64,000 nucleotides of DNA from NCBI RefSeq assembly GCF_000152805.1, contig NZ_CH902579.1, positions 25,695 through 89,694 on the forward strand, in the 5' to 3' direction. Below the pieces are notes generated by a model. That model was not told the origin of the DNA and made no database searches. It worked only from the letters and a program-made list of their open reading frames with translations. Positions 26,846 to 36,320 of the stretch are shown one piece after another. Made by a program: the position numbers and the translations under genes. Source of the DNA: Maritimibacter alkaliphilus HTCC2654. GTDB taxonomy: Bacteria; Pseudomonadota; Alphaproteobacteria; Rhodobacterales; Rhodobacteraceae. Each line of letters starts with the position of its first letter. The stretch's first letter is position 1.

Positions 26846-27625
26846 TTATTGCCGAAGCGATGTCAATGTGGTCACCAGGCTCTTGCTGGTTTCGTCAGTG
26901 ATCTCTGACGCGAGTTCGGCAAAGACCGGGTCCCAGGCCGGGGCGAGACGTTGGCGATTCTCTTCGGTCACGCGATAGAGGTTGGCCGTTGTTTCAACCT
27001 GTGTCAGCGCGGTCTCGTTGATGGTGCGCAGGCCTTTCGTTCCACTCAATGTTGTTTCGGAGGACACGCGTTCGACGGTTGCCCGCTGCTCTTCGCTCAG
27101 CGCATCCCAGACATCCATTCCGACAACGGTAATCAAGGCATTGCCGGTCAGCTGGTAGCCCGAGAAATACGGCGCGACCTCGTACATTGAACTTGCAAGG
27201 TAGATCGTTGGAACGGTCAGCGAACAGTCGACGGTTCCAGTCTGAAGTGCGGTGTAGACGTCAGAGGCCGGCAGGGCGACTGGGCTGCCGCCAAGGATCT
27301 CGACCTGCTTGGCCTGCCAGCGTCCGGCTGCTCGGATCTTCTTTCCCGCCCAGTCGTCTATGGTTTCGACAAAGGCGTCGCGACAGGCCAGCACGCCGCT
27401 GCCCACAGCGTCGAGCGCTTCGGGGATCGAGACCAAACCACCATTGAAAGCGGCCTCGAACTGCACCTCTCCGCCGGTGGCCTCGGCCAGGGTCTCAGCC
27501 CATGTCACCCCGATCTGCGAGAATTCGTTCGCGGCATTGAAGGGGAGCGAGTAGGGATGTTCTTCGGCGATCGCCCCCGTCGCGAGACACAGCGCACTTG
27601 CCGATATGACTGCAAATTTCTTCAT
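26846..27625 (-). CDS. DctP-type TRAP solute-binding protein with internal deletion
   Basis: Signal peptide (MKKFAVISASALCLATGAIAEE) and a DctP-like body: AWTETLAEATGG-like segment, FNGGLVSIPEALDAVGSGV and later PEGFVR-like mid region, VGMDVWDALSEEQRATVERV. Only 259 residues against about 330 for the family. The text jumps from VGSGVLACRDAFVETIDD to WAGKKIRAAGRWQAK, so roughly 70 residues of the first lobe seem to be missing in frame. The protein is probably non-functional. No DctQ or DctM genes are nearby. Confidence 0.75.
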   Translation of the reverse strand: MKKFAVISASALCLATGAIAEEHPYSLPFNAANEFSQIGVTWAETLAEATGGEVQFEAAFNGGLVSIPEALDAVGSGVLACRDAFVETIDDWAGKKIRAAGRWQAKQVEILGGSPVALPASDVYTALQTGTVDCSLTVPTIYLASSMYEVAPYFSGYQLTGNALITVVGMDVWDALSEEQRATVERVSSETTLSGTKGLRTINETALTQVETTANLYRVTEENRQRLAPAWDPVFAELASEITDETSKSLVTTLTSLRQ

Positions 27626-27728
27626 GTGTTTTCCTCCCTGGTTGGTGCGGGCTGATTGCCGCGCACTTGTATCAGCGAGCGCGTCTGCCTCCTCCGACAG
27701 GCGCGCAGGCCTTCGGCCCCGCGTGTTG

Positions 27729-29219
27729 TCAAACCGATGCAGGACCGGCAGAGTCTGACGCCCTGAACCGGACGCCGGACAGCGCTTCCTTCTTCACGCG
27801 ATTGCGGAAGGCTTCGATGGTGTCGGGCCAGTGAGTGAACACCTTGCCGGTGCCGCCGACCCGGTAGTAGGACACGCAGTTCCCCTGAACGAGGACGCTG
27901 GCATCGGCCCTGGCCTGGATATCGTCGTTGAAGGCGGCATAAGCCGCTTCGTCGACCTCGAGGATGTCTGCACCGCGATCTTCGGCCTGCTTCATTGCAT
28001 CAAGGATGAAACGGGTCTGCGCCTCGACCATGTCGGTGACCGACGCGCCGCCGCCGTTCGGGCCGCAGATCATGAAGAAGTTAGGAAACCCTTCGACCAT
28101 GGACCCGAAATAGGCGTGCGGGACCTCCTGCCATTCCTGCGCGAGGACACGGCCTTGGCTGCCGGTGATGGTCAGGTCGCCCATCATCCCGGCTGGATCG
28201 AAACCGGTGGCCCAGATCACGACATCGACCGGGTAACGCTCGCCGTCCACATCGACGATCGCGTCCTCCGAAAGGCCGGACACACCGCGTCCGATCAATT
28301 CGACGTTGTCGCGTTCGAAAGCCGGGTAATAGTCGGTGCTGAAGAGTGGTCGCTTGCACCCGAACCGGTATTTCGGCGCCAGCACCTCGCGGGCATGCGG
28401 ATCCTTGACCTGTTCGTCAAACAGCTTGCGCCAAGCCGCTTCCTGTTCCGCGATCACGGCGCCGTTCATCGGAAACCGGGACTTGGCGATCACTTCGAAA
28501 CGGTCGAACCATTCCTTGCGCCGTTCCAGTTGCTGACTGGCAAACTCTTCGCTGTCGCGATCGATATCCGCAAAAGAGATGTCCGGACGCGGCATGACAT
28601 AGGAGGGGGTACGCACAAAAACATAAAGCTTTTCAGCATGTTTCGCCGCATAGGGCACCACCTGGATTGAGGTCGCACCGCCACCGACGACGGCCACCCG
28701 CTTGCCGTCGAGGTCAATATCGTCGTTCCAGAAAGAGGTATGGATGGACTGGCCCTCGAACCCGTCGAGGCCCTTGATCTCAGGCAGGGTCGGCTGCGAG
28801 AGGAGGCCACCGGACCAGATCAGCATCCGTGCGGCCCAAGTCCGGCCATCGCGACTCGTCACGCGCCAGCATCCGGCGTCATCGTTCCAGGTGGCCTGAC
28901 TGATGCGAGTGTTGAACACCGTCTTGCGGGTCACGCCATACCGGTCGGCGAGGTCGCGGAGATAGGCTAGTATTTCGCTGCCTGGCGCGAAATTGGTCGA
29001 CCAACTGGTGCCGGGGTAGAAGCTGTAGGCGTAAAGGTCGATCGGCGTGTCGCAGGCGATATTGGGATATCGGTGCTGCCGCCAGACGCCGCCCACGCTA
29101 TCTGCGGCCTCGATGACGGCGATGTTGTCGTATCCGCTTTCGATCAATTGCGCAGCCGTTCCGACGCCGCCTAGTCCTGCGCCAATGATGAGCACGTCCA
29201 GCAAGGTGTCGTCGCTCAT
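27729..29219 (-). CDS. FAD-dependent monooxygenase, Baeyer-Villiger type
   Basis: A 496-residue class B flavoprotein monooxygenase. FAD-binding GAGLGG is at residues 13-18, the Baeyer-Villiger fingerprint FEGQSIHTSFW at 154-164, the NADPH-binding GGGATS near 179, and the later ATGFDP motif. Such enzymes insert oxygen into ketones to give esters or lactones. The ATG at 29219 has weak ribosome-binding signals. It is followed by the truncated TRAP receptor gene. Substrate unknown; steroid, cyclic and aryl ketones are typical for relatives. Confidence 0.85.
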   Translation of the reverse strand: MSDDTLLDVLIIGAGLGGVGTAAQLIESGYDNIAVIEAADSVGGVWRQHRYPNIACDTPIDLYAYSFYPGTSWSTNFAPGSEILAYLRDLADRYGVTRKTVFNTRISQATWNDDAGCWRVTSRDGRTWAARMLIWSGGLLSQPTLPEIKGLDGFEGQSIHTSFWNDDIDLDGKRVAVVGGGATSIQVVPYAAKHAEKLYVFVRTPSYVMPRPDISFADIDRDSEEFASQQLERRKEWFDRFEVIAKSRFPMNGAVIAEQEAAWRKLFDEQVKDPHAREVLAPKYRFGCKRPLFSTDYYPAFERDNVELIGRGVSGLSEDAIVDVDGERYPVDVVIWATGFDPAGMMGDLTITGSQGRVLAQEWQEVPHAYFGSMVEGFPNFFMICGPNGGGASVTDMVEAQTRFILDAMKQAEDRGADILEVDEAAYAAFNDDIQARADASVLVQGNCVSYYRVGGTGKVFTHWPDTIEAFRNRVKKEALSGVRFRASDSAGPASV

Positions 29220-29465
29220 GATCCGACCCTCTCATGTCCGTTTTGGAAACCGGTGTCGGGGCGTACCGTGTCGTCCTGCATGCTATTCCTCCCTATTCGG
29301 CGCGGTTCGGCGTCTTCAGGCCAGGTCATTCCGTTCATCCGGACGACGGTGCCGAAAGTCCGATCCGGGCGGGACAGTCAGGCCCTGGGGCCTGACATCC
29401 AGATTTCACCTTAAGATTGCGGGCCGATCTCCTCCTCCGGCCGGTGCAATCGGGCGGCGTCGGGA

Positions 29466-29969
29466 CTAGCGGCCGTAGTATGCCGTGAAGGTGGTCGACG
29501 CGATCTTGTTCTGATGAACCATGAAGCCGACCATCGCGGCCGAGGCCTGATCGTCGAGCGGCAGAGCTTCAACGCTCAGGGCGTGTAATGTGAATACATA
29601 GCGGTGCGGCTTGTCGCCCGGTGGCGGAACCGGACCGCCGTAGATCGGGGCGCCCCAGTCAGATCGGCCCTGAACAGTCGGCATCGGAAGGTCGCCGGTC
29701 GCTGCGGCGTTTTCCGGAATGCTGGTTGTCCCGGCGGGGATGTTGAAGAGGATCCAGTGCCAGAACCCGCTGCCGGTCGGGGCGTCGGGATCGTACATCG
29801 TGAGGGCAAAGCTTTTGGTCCCATCGGGCGCCCCGCTCCATTCCAAGCCGGGCGACTTGTTGTCGCCGGTGCAGCCCCAGTCATTGAAGACGAAGGTTTC
29901 GGGGATCGTTTCGTTTTCAGGAATGCCTACGACATTTATCTTGAAGGTGCTCGCTGTCGCGTCTGCCAT
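29466..29969 (-). CDS. YbhB/YbcL-family (PEBP-like) protein
   Basis: A 167-residue phosphatidylethanolamine-binding-protein-like fold: NKSPGLEWSGAPDGTKSFAL, the conserved DPDAP followed by GFWHWILFNIP, and the C-terminal HRYVFTLHALSVEALPL. I start at the ATG at 29969 rather than 29981, because MADATAS gives the usual length. Bacterial function is unclear. About 245 bases with no gene separate it from the monooxygenase. Confidence 0.85.
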   Translation of the reverse strand: MADATASTFKINVVGIPENETIPETFVFNDWGCTGDNKSPGLEWSGAPDGTKSFALTMYDPDAPTGSGFWHWILFNIPAGTTSIPENAAATGDLPMPTVQGRSDWGAPIYGGPVPPPGDKPHRYVFTLHALSVEALPLDDQASAAMVGFMVHQNKIASTTFTAYYGR

Positions 29970-30007
29970 GGTATACTCCATTGTTTGCTGGCTTAGGTTT
30001 GGTCTGT

Positions 30008-30653
30008 TCAGGGGATCAGGACGACCTTCCCGAACGGGCGGTTATCTTCGACATGGCGATGCGCCGCGGCAGCTTCGCTCAGTCGGAAAGTCTTTTCCAC
30101 GGGCATCACGAGTTCTCCGGCGGCGACATCCGAAAGCAGGCCCGAAATCATTTGTCCGATTTCGGGAAGGTGCATGACTTTGCCGAAGATGAAGCCTGTG
30201 ACCGTGACCGCGGATTGTCGGATCGCGGCAGGGTCAAGCGTGGGTTGAACGCCGCTTGCCATGCCGACCATGACCAACCGACCCCGGGGGCGAATGGCGG
30301 CAAATAAGTCGGAAAACTTGGGGCCACCGACAAGGTCGATCGCTAGATCGACACCATATCCCCGGGTCGCCGCCAGAGTTTCGGCCCTGATGTCGCCCGT
30401 CCTGCCGTCGATACCGATATCGAGACCGAGCGTCTTGAGGGCGGCGATCTTCTCGGGTGAAGAAGCGGTGCCGATCACCCGGGCGCCGGCCCGCTTGGCG
30501 ATCTGGACGAGAGCGATACCCACCCCTCCGGAGGCGCCGTGGATCAGTAAAGTTTCACCCGATCTCAACTGTCCGTATTCGAAGAGCGCCTGATGCGCCG
30601 TTCCGAAAGCAACCGGCACTGTTGACATCGCCTTCAGATCGGTACCGGCGGGG
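30008..30653 (-). pseudogene. Zinc-type quinone oxidoreductase, N-terminus removed by IS21
   Basis: About 215 codons of a medium-chain dehydrogenase of the quinone-oxidoreductase type: LPVAFGTAHQALF-like segment, GETLLIHGASGGVGIALVQIAKRAGARVIGTAS (NADPH-binding) and DNRPFGKVVLIP at the end. The first ~110 residues are absent; the frame continues past 30653 only into IS21 DNA. Located just upstream (minus strand) of the PEBP gene. Confidence 0.85.
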
Positions 30654-30767
30654 TGTGAACCGGCATGCAAGATTGACCCCTGTATTGGGGTAATCGGCGT
30701 CCAAAAGTGACCCCCCTGATATTTCTGTTCAGAAGCTTCCTCAAAGGATTGAGGGAGCGATTTGGGG

Positions 30768-32333
30768 ATGTTGGTTGTGGAGACGATTGCGAAGATCAGG
30801 CGGGCGCATTTCATCCAGGGGAAGTCGATCAAGCAGATCTGCCGGGAGCTGCGGGTATCACGGAACACGGTGCGGAAGGTGGTGCGGTCCGGGGCAACCG
30901 AGTTCAGCTATGACCGTTCCACGCAGCCCCGCCCCAAGATCGACCCGTGGCGGTCCGATCTGGATGAGATGCTGGCTGAGAATGACCGGCAACCCAAACG
31001 CCAGCGGCTGACACTGGTTCGGATTTACGAAGAGCTGCGCAACCGGGGTTATGACGGCAGCTATGATGCGGTGCGGCGCTATGCGGCGAGTTGGTCGAAG
31101 GCGACCCGGGAAGCTTCCGCCGCTGCCTACGTGCCGCTGAGCTTCGACCCGGGCGAAGCCTATCAGTTCGACTGGAGCCATGAGGTTGTCCTGATTGACG
31201 GCGTGACCACGACGGTGAAGGTTGCGCATGTGCGCCTGAGCCACAGCCGGATGCCGTTTGTGCGGGCCTATCCCAGAGAGACACAGGAGATGGTGTTCGA
31301 CGCCCACGACAAGGCGTTTGCCTTCTTCGGTGGGGCCTGTGCGCGGGGCATCTACGACAATATGAAGACCGCCGTTGACGCGATCTTCATTGGCAAGGAT
31401 CGGGCCTATAACCGGCGGTTCCAGCAGATGTGCGGCCATTACCTGGTCGACCCGGTGGCCTGTACCCCGGCCTCGGGCTGGGAGAAAGGCCAAGTCGAGA
31501 ACCAGGTCGGCGTGATCCGCCGGCGCTTCTTCGTGCCGCGTCCGAAGTTCAAATCCTATGCCGAGTTGAACGCCTGGCTGGAGGATCGCTGCCTGGCCTA
31601 TGCCAAGGCGAACAAACATCCAGAGTTGCGCGACAAGACGATCTGGGAGGTGTTCGAGGACGAGCGCCCGAGCCTTGTGCCTTACGTCGGCCCTTTCGAT
31701 GGATTCCATGCAGTTCCCGCATCGGTGTCCAAGACCTGCCTCGTGCGGTTCGACAAGAACCGCTACTCGGTCGATGCCCGGGCGGTCGGGCGGCCGGTGG
31801 AGATCAGGGCCTATGCCGCCCGGCTGGAATGCTGGCAGGATGGGCAAATCGTTGGCCAGCATGAGCGGGCCTTCGGGCGGGACAAAACCATCTTCGATCC
31901 CCTGCATTACATCCCCGTTCTGGCCCGCAAACCCGGCGCCCTTCGCAACGGGGCGCCCTTCAGGGAATGGGAGCTGCCGGTGCCAATCCGCCGCGTGTGG
32001 CGCAAGCTGGAACGCCAGCCGGGCGGTGACCGGCAGATGGTCGACATCCTGAGCGCCGTGCTGACCGACGGGATTGATGCGGTCGAGGCGGCCTGCGCCG
32101 AAGCCCTGTCGCACAATGTCCATTCCGCAGGCGTCGTGCTGAACATCCTGGCCCGGCACCGCGAGCCGCCACCACCCCTGACAATCACCACCCCGGATGC
32201 GCTGAAGCTGGCCTGCGAGCCCATTGCCGACTGCAACCGATATGACAGCCTGAGGAGAACACAGAATGGAAAGATCCGAGGTAATCGACGCGATGGGAAA
32301 GCTGAGGCTCTACGGAATGAGGGCCGCCTATGA
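30768..32333 (+). CDS. istA: IstA transposase
   Basis: A 521-residue IS21 transposase. Helix-turn-helix [20 protein letters not shown] is at residues 20-40; the rve core has Asp in [12 protein letters not shown], Asp in [10 protein letters not shown] and Glu in [14 protein letters not shown]. The frame opens at a TTG at 30762, but the ATG at 30768 behind GAGGGAGCGA is the better start. The 3' end overlaps istB by 68 bases. Confidence 0.93.
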   Translation: MLVVETIAKIRRAHFIQGKSIKQICRELRVSRNTVRKVVRSGATEFSYDRSTQPRPKIDPWRSDLDEMLAENDRQPKRQRLTLVRIYEELRNRGYDGSYDAVRRYAASWSKATREASAAAYVPLSFDPGEAYQFDWSHEVVLIDGVTTTVKVAHVRLSHSRMPFVRAYPRETQEMVFDAHDKAFAFFGGACARGIYDNMKTAVDAIFIGKDRAYNRRFQQMCGHYLVDPVACTPASGWEKGQVENQVGVIRRRFFVPRPKFKSYAELNAWLEDRCLAYAKANKHPELRDKTIWEVFEDERPSLVPYVGPFDGFHAVPASVSKTCLVRFDKNRYSVDARAVGRPVEIRAYAARLECWQDGQIVGQHERAFGRDKTIFDPLHYIPVLARKPGALRNGAPFREWELPVPIRRVWRKLERQPGGDRQMVDILSAVLTDGIDAVEAACAEALSHNVHSAGVVLNILARHREPPPPLTITTPDALKLACEPIADCNRYDSLRRTQNGKIRGNRRDGKAEALRNEGRL

Positions 32334-32994
32334 CGAGGTCCTGACCACCGCCGTCAAACGCCAGCACGAGCCGCAACAGATCATTGGTGACCTGCTGACC
32401 GCCGAGATCAGGGAGAAGCAGGCCCGGTCAGTCAAATACCAAATGACCATCGCCAAGTTGCCGCTCGCCAAGGAACTGGAGGAGTTCGACTTCGAGGCCG
32501 CCGAGGTTAACGAGACCCTGATCCGCGACCTGGCCAACGGCGACTTCCTCGACCATCAGCGCAACCTCGTCCTGATCGGCGGCACAGGCACCGGCAAAAC
32601 CCATCTTGCCGTCAGCATCGCCCGGACCTGTATCCGGGCAGGGCGCCGGGGCCGGTTCTTCAACGTGGTCGACCTGGTGAACAAGCTCGATGCCGAAGCC
32701 CGCGCCGAGCGCCAGGGCCGGACCGCCGACCTGATCTCCCGCCTCGACTTCCTGATCCTGGACGAGCTCGGCTATCTGCCCTTCGCCCAGACCGGCGGCC
32801 AATTGCTGTTCCACCTGATCAGCAAACTCTACGAACGCACATCCATCATCGTCACCACCAACCTGGCCTTCGGCGAATGGCCCAGCGTCTTCGGCGATGC
32901 CAAGATGACCACCGCACTGCTCGACCGGCTCACCCACCATTGCGAAATCGTCGAAACCGGTAACGAAAGCTGGCGCTTCAAGAACCGCGCATAG
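32266..32994 (+). CDS. istB: IstB helper ATPase
   Basis: A 242-residue AAA+ protein identical to the copy at 20.7 kb, with Walker [11 protein letters not shown] and Walker [16 protein letters not shown] behind GGAGAA. It remodels target DNA and activates IstA. Two identical istB genes exist in the window, but only one istA is intact. Confidence 0.93.
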   Translation: MERSEVIDAMGKLRLYGMRAAYDEVLTTAVKRQHEPQQIIGDLLTAEIREKQARSVKYQMTIAKLPLAKELEEFDFEAAEVNETLIRDLANGDFLDHQRNLVLIGGTGTGKTHLAVSIARTCIRAGRRGRFFNVVDLVNKLDAEARAERQGRTADLISRLDFLILDELGYLPFAQTGGQLLFHLISKLYERTSIIVTTNLAFGEWPSVFGDAKMTTALLDRLTHHCEIVETGNESWRFKNRA

Positions 32995-33124
32995 CGCCAA
33001 CCCGAAACCCCGCAGGCCCGCCGCCGCTGCGCTATGTGAGGGCTACGCAGCGCCGGGCCTGCTCACCACCAAGGGGGTCAATATTGGATGCCGATAGGGG
33101 GTCAAACTTCAATGCCGATTGACA

Positions 33125-33487
33125 AAGTCCAGGGACCACCGCGCATTGGGTTGTCCCGCGATCGGCATCGGCGTCCTCGTCCCACGTGCGCGCTTGCGAC
33201 CGCGCCGCCTTTTCACGGACAGCCCTTCCTCGCGGTAGATGCGATACAGCTCTTGTGGTTCATGGTCATGCCCTTGCGCTCCAGCAGCAAGCCGATCCGG
33301 CGGTAACCGAACCTGCGCCGCTTACCGGCGATCTCCTGCATCTCCTTGCGTATCTCGGCATAGTCCGGCGGGCGTTCACGCCGAACTGTTTTGGGATCGA
33401 CACCGACCAGCCGACACGCCCGGCGCTGCGAGATCTCATGATCCCGCATCACCCGGAGCGCTGCCTCTCACCGCTTGATCAATGTCG
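33125..33487 (-). pseudogene. IS3-family orfB, N-terminal part, frameshifted and cut by IS21
   Basis: Reads DHEISQRRACRLVGVDPKTVRRERPPDYAEIRKEMQEIAGKRRRFGYRRIGLLLERKGMTMNHK. After a one-base loss near 33245 it continues as LYRIYREEGLSVKRRRGRKRARG in another frame, up to the IS21 boundary. This is the HTH_21 region that precedes the catalytic core; the core itself is missing. Confidence 0.8.
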
Positions 33488-33751
33488 TCAGTTCTTTCCC
33501 AAAAGATCTTTCAACACGACATTATCCAGCATGGTGTCCGCCAGCAGGCGTTTGAGCTTGGCGTTCTCATCCTCAAGCGCTTTCAGCCTTGCAGCCTCGG
33601 ACACTTCCATCCCGCCATACTTGGCCTTCAGTTTGTAGAACGTAGCGGTGCTCAGGCCATGCCTGCGGCATACCTCGACCGTCGGCATTCCGGCCTCCTG
33701 CTCTTTGATCATCCCAATGATTTGCGCCTCGGTGAAACGGCTCTTTCGCAT
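33488..33751 (-). CDS. IS3-family orfA
   Basis: An 87-residue OrfA: MRKSRFTEAQIIGMIKEQEAG, CRRHGLSTATFYKLKAKYGG and a leucine-zipper-like ALEDENAKLKRLLADTMLDNVVLKDLL. Complete, but its partner orfB is broken, so the IS is dead. The IS end lies somewhere within about 50 bases upstream. Confidence 0.85.
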   Translation of the reverse strand: MRKSRFTEAQIIGMIKEQEAGMPTVEVCRRHGLSTATFYKLKAKYGGMEVSEAARLKALEDENAKLKRLLADTMLDNVVLKDLLGKN

Positions 33752-33794
33752 GTGTCTGCTCCTTCAGAGTTGGCGCAGACTCTACATCACGGTG

Positions 33795-34003
33795 AGGGAT
33801 TTCGCGGGGGGCAGGTCATGTCGAATATCTCCTCATTCAGAAGTTCGTCACGCAGGCTGCCGTTGAATGACTTGATGAACGCATTCTGTCGTGGCTTGCC
33901 GGGGTCAATGTAGTGCAGGGAATGGCATTGTGGTCGGCCCATCTCAGGATGGCCCGGCTGGTGAACTCCGTTCCGTTACACCTTCGGAATAGCGCTGATT
34001 GAA
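33795..34003 (-). pseudogene. Second IS3-family orfB fragment (catalytic C-terminal part), frameshifted
   Basis: Minus strand reads NGTEFTSRAILRWADHNAIP then, after a frameshift, LHYIDPGKPRQNAFIKSFNGSLRDELLNEEIF. This segment holds the last Asp and Glu of the DDE core. It ends near the IS110-type remnant on the right and the other IS3 on the left. Confidence 0.75.
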
Positions 34004-34054
34004 GGCTATGATTGCCTGCGGAGCCCACAGATTGCGCAGTAGGCGATCATAGCC
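34004..34054. other. Long inverted repeat upstream of the IS110 N-terminal remnant
   Basis: GGCTATGATTGCCT (34004-34017) and AGGCGATCATAGCC (34041-34054) can pair over 14 positions with one wobble and a 23-base loop. It lies about 60 bases before an IS110 recombinase start. A structured non-coding end is what IS110-group elements use for their bridge RNA, so this may be part of that RNA; it could also be an IS-junction artefact. Confidence 0.35.
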
Positions 34055-34110
34055 GGGTTTCAGGTCCCTACAGTGGTTTTGCACAAACTACACCGCAAGG
34101 CAGACCGACC

Positions 34111-34235
34111 ATGGCCGGTAACAGTATTGCACAGGCCGAGCCCGTTTTGGCGGTGATTGATATTGCCATGCCCCGCCACGAAGTTTTGACAACTATTCCC
34201 GGCAGGAAGCGACACCAATCCTCAACATACCTCGC
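34111..34235 (+). pseudogene. IS110-family recombinase, N-terminal fragment
   Basis: Starts MAGNSIAQAEPVLAVIDIAMPRHEVL and continues TTIPGRKRHQSST, the first strand of the RuvC-like domain with the catalytic Asp (VIDIA). Only about 41 codons remain before the convergent UspA gene. It does not join to either C-terminal fragment elsewhere in the window. Confidence 0.65.
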
Positions 34236-34242
34236 CAGGGTA

Positions 34243-35067
34243 CTAGTGAGACATAAAAACCGGAACTTTACTGGTCCTCGTTACCTCATGCGTGACACCA
34301 CCAAAAAGGTCTTGAGAGAACTTGCTATGTTCGTACGCCCCCATCACGATTAACTTTGCGTCCAGTTCTCTGGCCGTCTCTTGAATAACCTCGGCGATAC
34401 CGCCCTTGCTTTTTGGACGGATAACATGCTCTGCGTCGACATTATGACGCTTCAGATGCGTCAAGATATCCGCCCCCTCCGGCATTTTCGGAAAGCTAGA
34501 CCCAACACTTAGTATTGTCACCCGACGCGGCTTTTCCTCGAGGATCGTCATTGCATCGTTGAGCGCCCGGGCCGCAGAACGCTTTCCGTCCCATGCGACA
34601 AGTGCATGCGATGCAAGCTGATCCGTAGAATATCCATTCGGAACCACAAGAACGGGTCGGCCGCTCTGCAATGAGATCATATCCGGGCTGACGACCCGAA
34701 ACTCATCTGTTGGTAGGTTGGAATGATAGCCGGTAACGACAAAATCGAAATTTCGCGCCAGCTCTGGCAAGTTCATTTTGCCAATCTCATTCGGCATAAT
34801 AAAGCGGGACCGCTCTGCAAGGCCTGCCTCGGCAGCCGCCTGTTGGAACAGATCACGTGCTGCTGCAATTTTCTCGTTTCTTGCACTGCCAAGCTTGTCG
34901 AGAAGATCTTCTGTCAAACCAAGAACATGCTCGAAATACGAGGATGCGTTCCCATAGACACAAGTCAGCCATGCATCGTGCTTTGCGGCGATTTTTGCCG
35001 CGTGCTTAACGCTGCTTGGGAAGCCTGCGCTACCGGAATGTGCAATAAGGATGTTCTTGATGCTCAT
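34243..35067 (-). CDS. Universal stress protein, two-domain UspA type
   Basis: A 274-residue tandem UspA protein. The first domain begins MSIKNILIAHSGSAGFPSSVKHAAKIA; the second begins HALVAWDGKRSAARALNDAM and ends with LIVMGAYEHSKFSQDLFGGVTHEV, close to the G-2x-G-9x-G(S/T) nucleotide-binding signature. It is cytoplasmic; the role is generic stress survival. The neighbours are IS remnants, so it is an isolated survivor. Its upstream 180 bases contain no other gene. Confidence 0.87.
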   Translation of the reverse strand: MSIKNILIAHSGSAGFPSSVKHAAKIAAKHDAWLTCVYGNASSYFEHVLGLTEDLLDKLGSARNEKIAAARDLFQQAAAEAGLAERSRFIMPNEIGKMNLPELARNFDFVVTGYHSNLPTDEFRVVSPDMISLQSGRPVLVVPNGYSTDQLASHALVAWDGKRSAARALNDAMTILEEKPRRVTILSVGSSFPKMPEGADILTHLKRHNVDAEHVIRPKSKGGIAEVIQETARELDAKLIVMGAYEHSKFSQDLFGGVTHEVTRTSKVPVFMSH

Positions 35068-35171
35068 TTTATCCTCACAATTCGAACTTCATAGGCAAAC
35101 TAGCAATCACAATCTTAGAAGTCTATGATTTTATGAGGAACAGTACACGCCCTGCATCCCGACAAAGAAAA

Positions 35172-35196
35172 GACTGGGCAAGCAAGCTGCCCAGTC
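35172..35196 (-). terminator. Rho-independent terminator (minus strand)
   Basis: Perfect 9-bp stem GACTGGGCA / TGCCCAGTC around AGCAAGC. On the minus strand it is followed by TCTTTTCTTTGTC. It sits about 55 bases past the stop of the gene remnant at 35250, whose transcripts it would end. Confidence 0.65.
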
Positions 35197-35249
35197 CCCT
35201 GGTGATACAAGCCCTACATTCCGCTTCATGAGGAGTGCAGGATGCTTGA

Positions 35250-35290
35250 TCACCCTTTCTTGTTCGCTTCAATCTCGTCGAGGAACGGAA
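35250..35290 (-). pseudogene. C-terminal stub of an unidentified gene
   Basis: The minus strand reads IPFLDEIEANKKG and a stop (35252-35250), followed by a terminator. An IS3 terminal sequence starting TGTCTGACC at 35291 cuts it. Too short to identify. Confidence 0.45.
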
Positions 35291-35464
35291 TGTCTGACCT
35301 GAGACCCGTTTCCTCCTCCGTTTTGAGGTAGAATCCGTCCCAACGAAGGAGACGGAAGAATGAAGCGATCACGGTTCAACGAAGAACAGATCATCGCGAT
35401 CCTGAAGAAGCAGGAGAGCGACATTTCGAAGGCGGTTGTGTGCCGAGAGCATGGGATCAGTTCA
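35291..35464 (+). mobile_element. IS3-family element remnant (left end and orfA start)
   Basis: Left end TGTCTGACCTGAGACCCG at 35291, then orfA from ATG 35360: MKRSRFNEEQIIAILKKQES and CREHGIS. The rest is interrupted by another IS3-family element at 35465, and no right-hand part is found after that element. Confidence 0.75.
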
Positions 35465-35499
35465 TGATCAGCCCCACCTGCGTGGTCCGGTTTGATTGT

Positions 35500-36320
35500 T
35501 AGTGCATGACCGGTCTCGGGTCCATCAGAGCGATGGTTTCCGGGGCGGGTGGGCGATATCAAGGCACTATGTGGTCGTTTGGTATTGTAGTGTTTCCTCC
35601 ATTGCTCGATCAGGATTTCCGCTTCCCGAAAGCCGTAGAAGACTTCTCCCGTGAGCAGTTCATCGCGGAACCTGGCATTGAAGCTTTCGCAGTAGCCGTT
35701 CTCCCAAGGTGACCCGGGCGCGATGTAGGCAGTCTTGGCGTCGGCGGCCCTGATCCAATCCTGAACGGCCTGAGCCACGAACCCCGGGCCGTTGTCAGAC
35801 CGGATGTAAGACGGCACACCCCGCATGATGAACAGGTCGCTCAAGGCATCGATCACGTCATCCGAGTTCAGCTTGCGCTTCACCTTGATCGCTAGGCATT
35901 CCCGGCTATGCTCGTCCAGGATGTTGAGCGTCCGGCAGTGGACAAAGTCATAGCTCCAGACGTGGTTGCGATACTCAGGGCGCAGCCGGACACGGGATCC
36001 GTCATTCAGCCAGAGCCGTCCCTTCTTCGGTTGCTTCATTGGCACCTACAGCCCCTCTCGCCGCCATACGCGCTCGACCCGCTTGTCGTTCGCCTCCCAG
36101 CCCGCATGTCTCAGAAAAGCGGCGATCCGACGATAGCCGTAGCGGCCATACTGCCGCGCCAGTTCGATCATGTCCGCGACCAGACGCTCCTCATCGGCAC
36201 GGCCATGCGGCACTTTCCTCTGTGTGGATCGGTGCTGCCCCAGGACACGGCAGGCGCGTCTCTCTGACAGATGGAACCGGGTGCGGACGTGATCGATGCA
36301 GGCACGGCAGCGAGCGGGGC
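35500..36320 (-). pseudogene. IS3-family orfB transposase with amber stop and 3' frameshift
   Basis: The catalytic core is readable: VWSYDFVHCRTLNILDEHSRECLAI, YIRSDNGPGFVAQAVQDW and GSPWENGYCESFNARFRDELL. A TAG replaces the expected lysine codon before VPMKQPKKGRLW (near 36048). A small deletion near 35540 shifts the last residues (PETIALMDPRPVMH lies in another frame). Not functional. Confidence 0.82.

Larger units (their letters stand above)
30654..33124 (+). mobile_element. IS21-family element, complete (2471 bp)
   Basis: Left end TGTGAACCGGCATGCAAG with TTGACCCC and right end (read inward) TGTCAATCGGCATTGAAG with TTTGACCCC; 22 of 27 terminal bases agree. Further TTGACCCCC-type repeats lie inside both ends, as is usual for IS21 transposase sites. 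The flanks do not match: quinone oxidoreductase on the left, an IS3 orfB on the right. One side has therefore been exchanged, probably by recombination with the copy at 20.4-21.6 kb. Confidence 0.88.
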
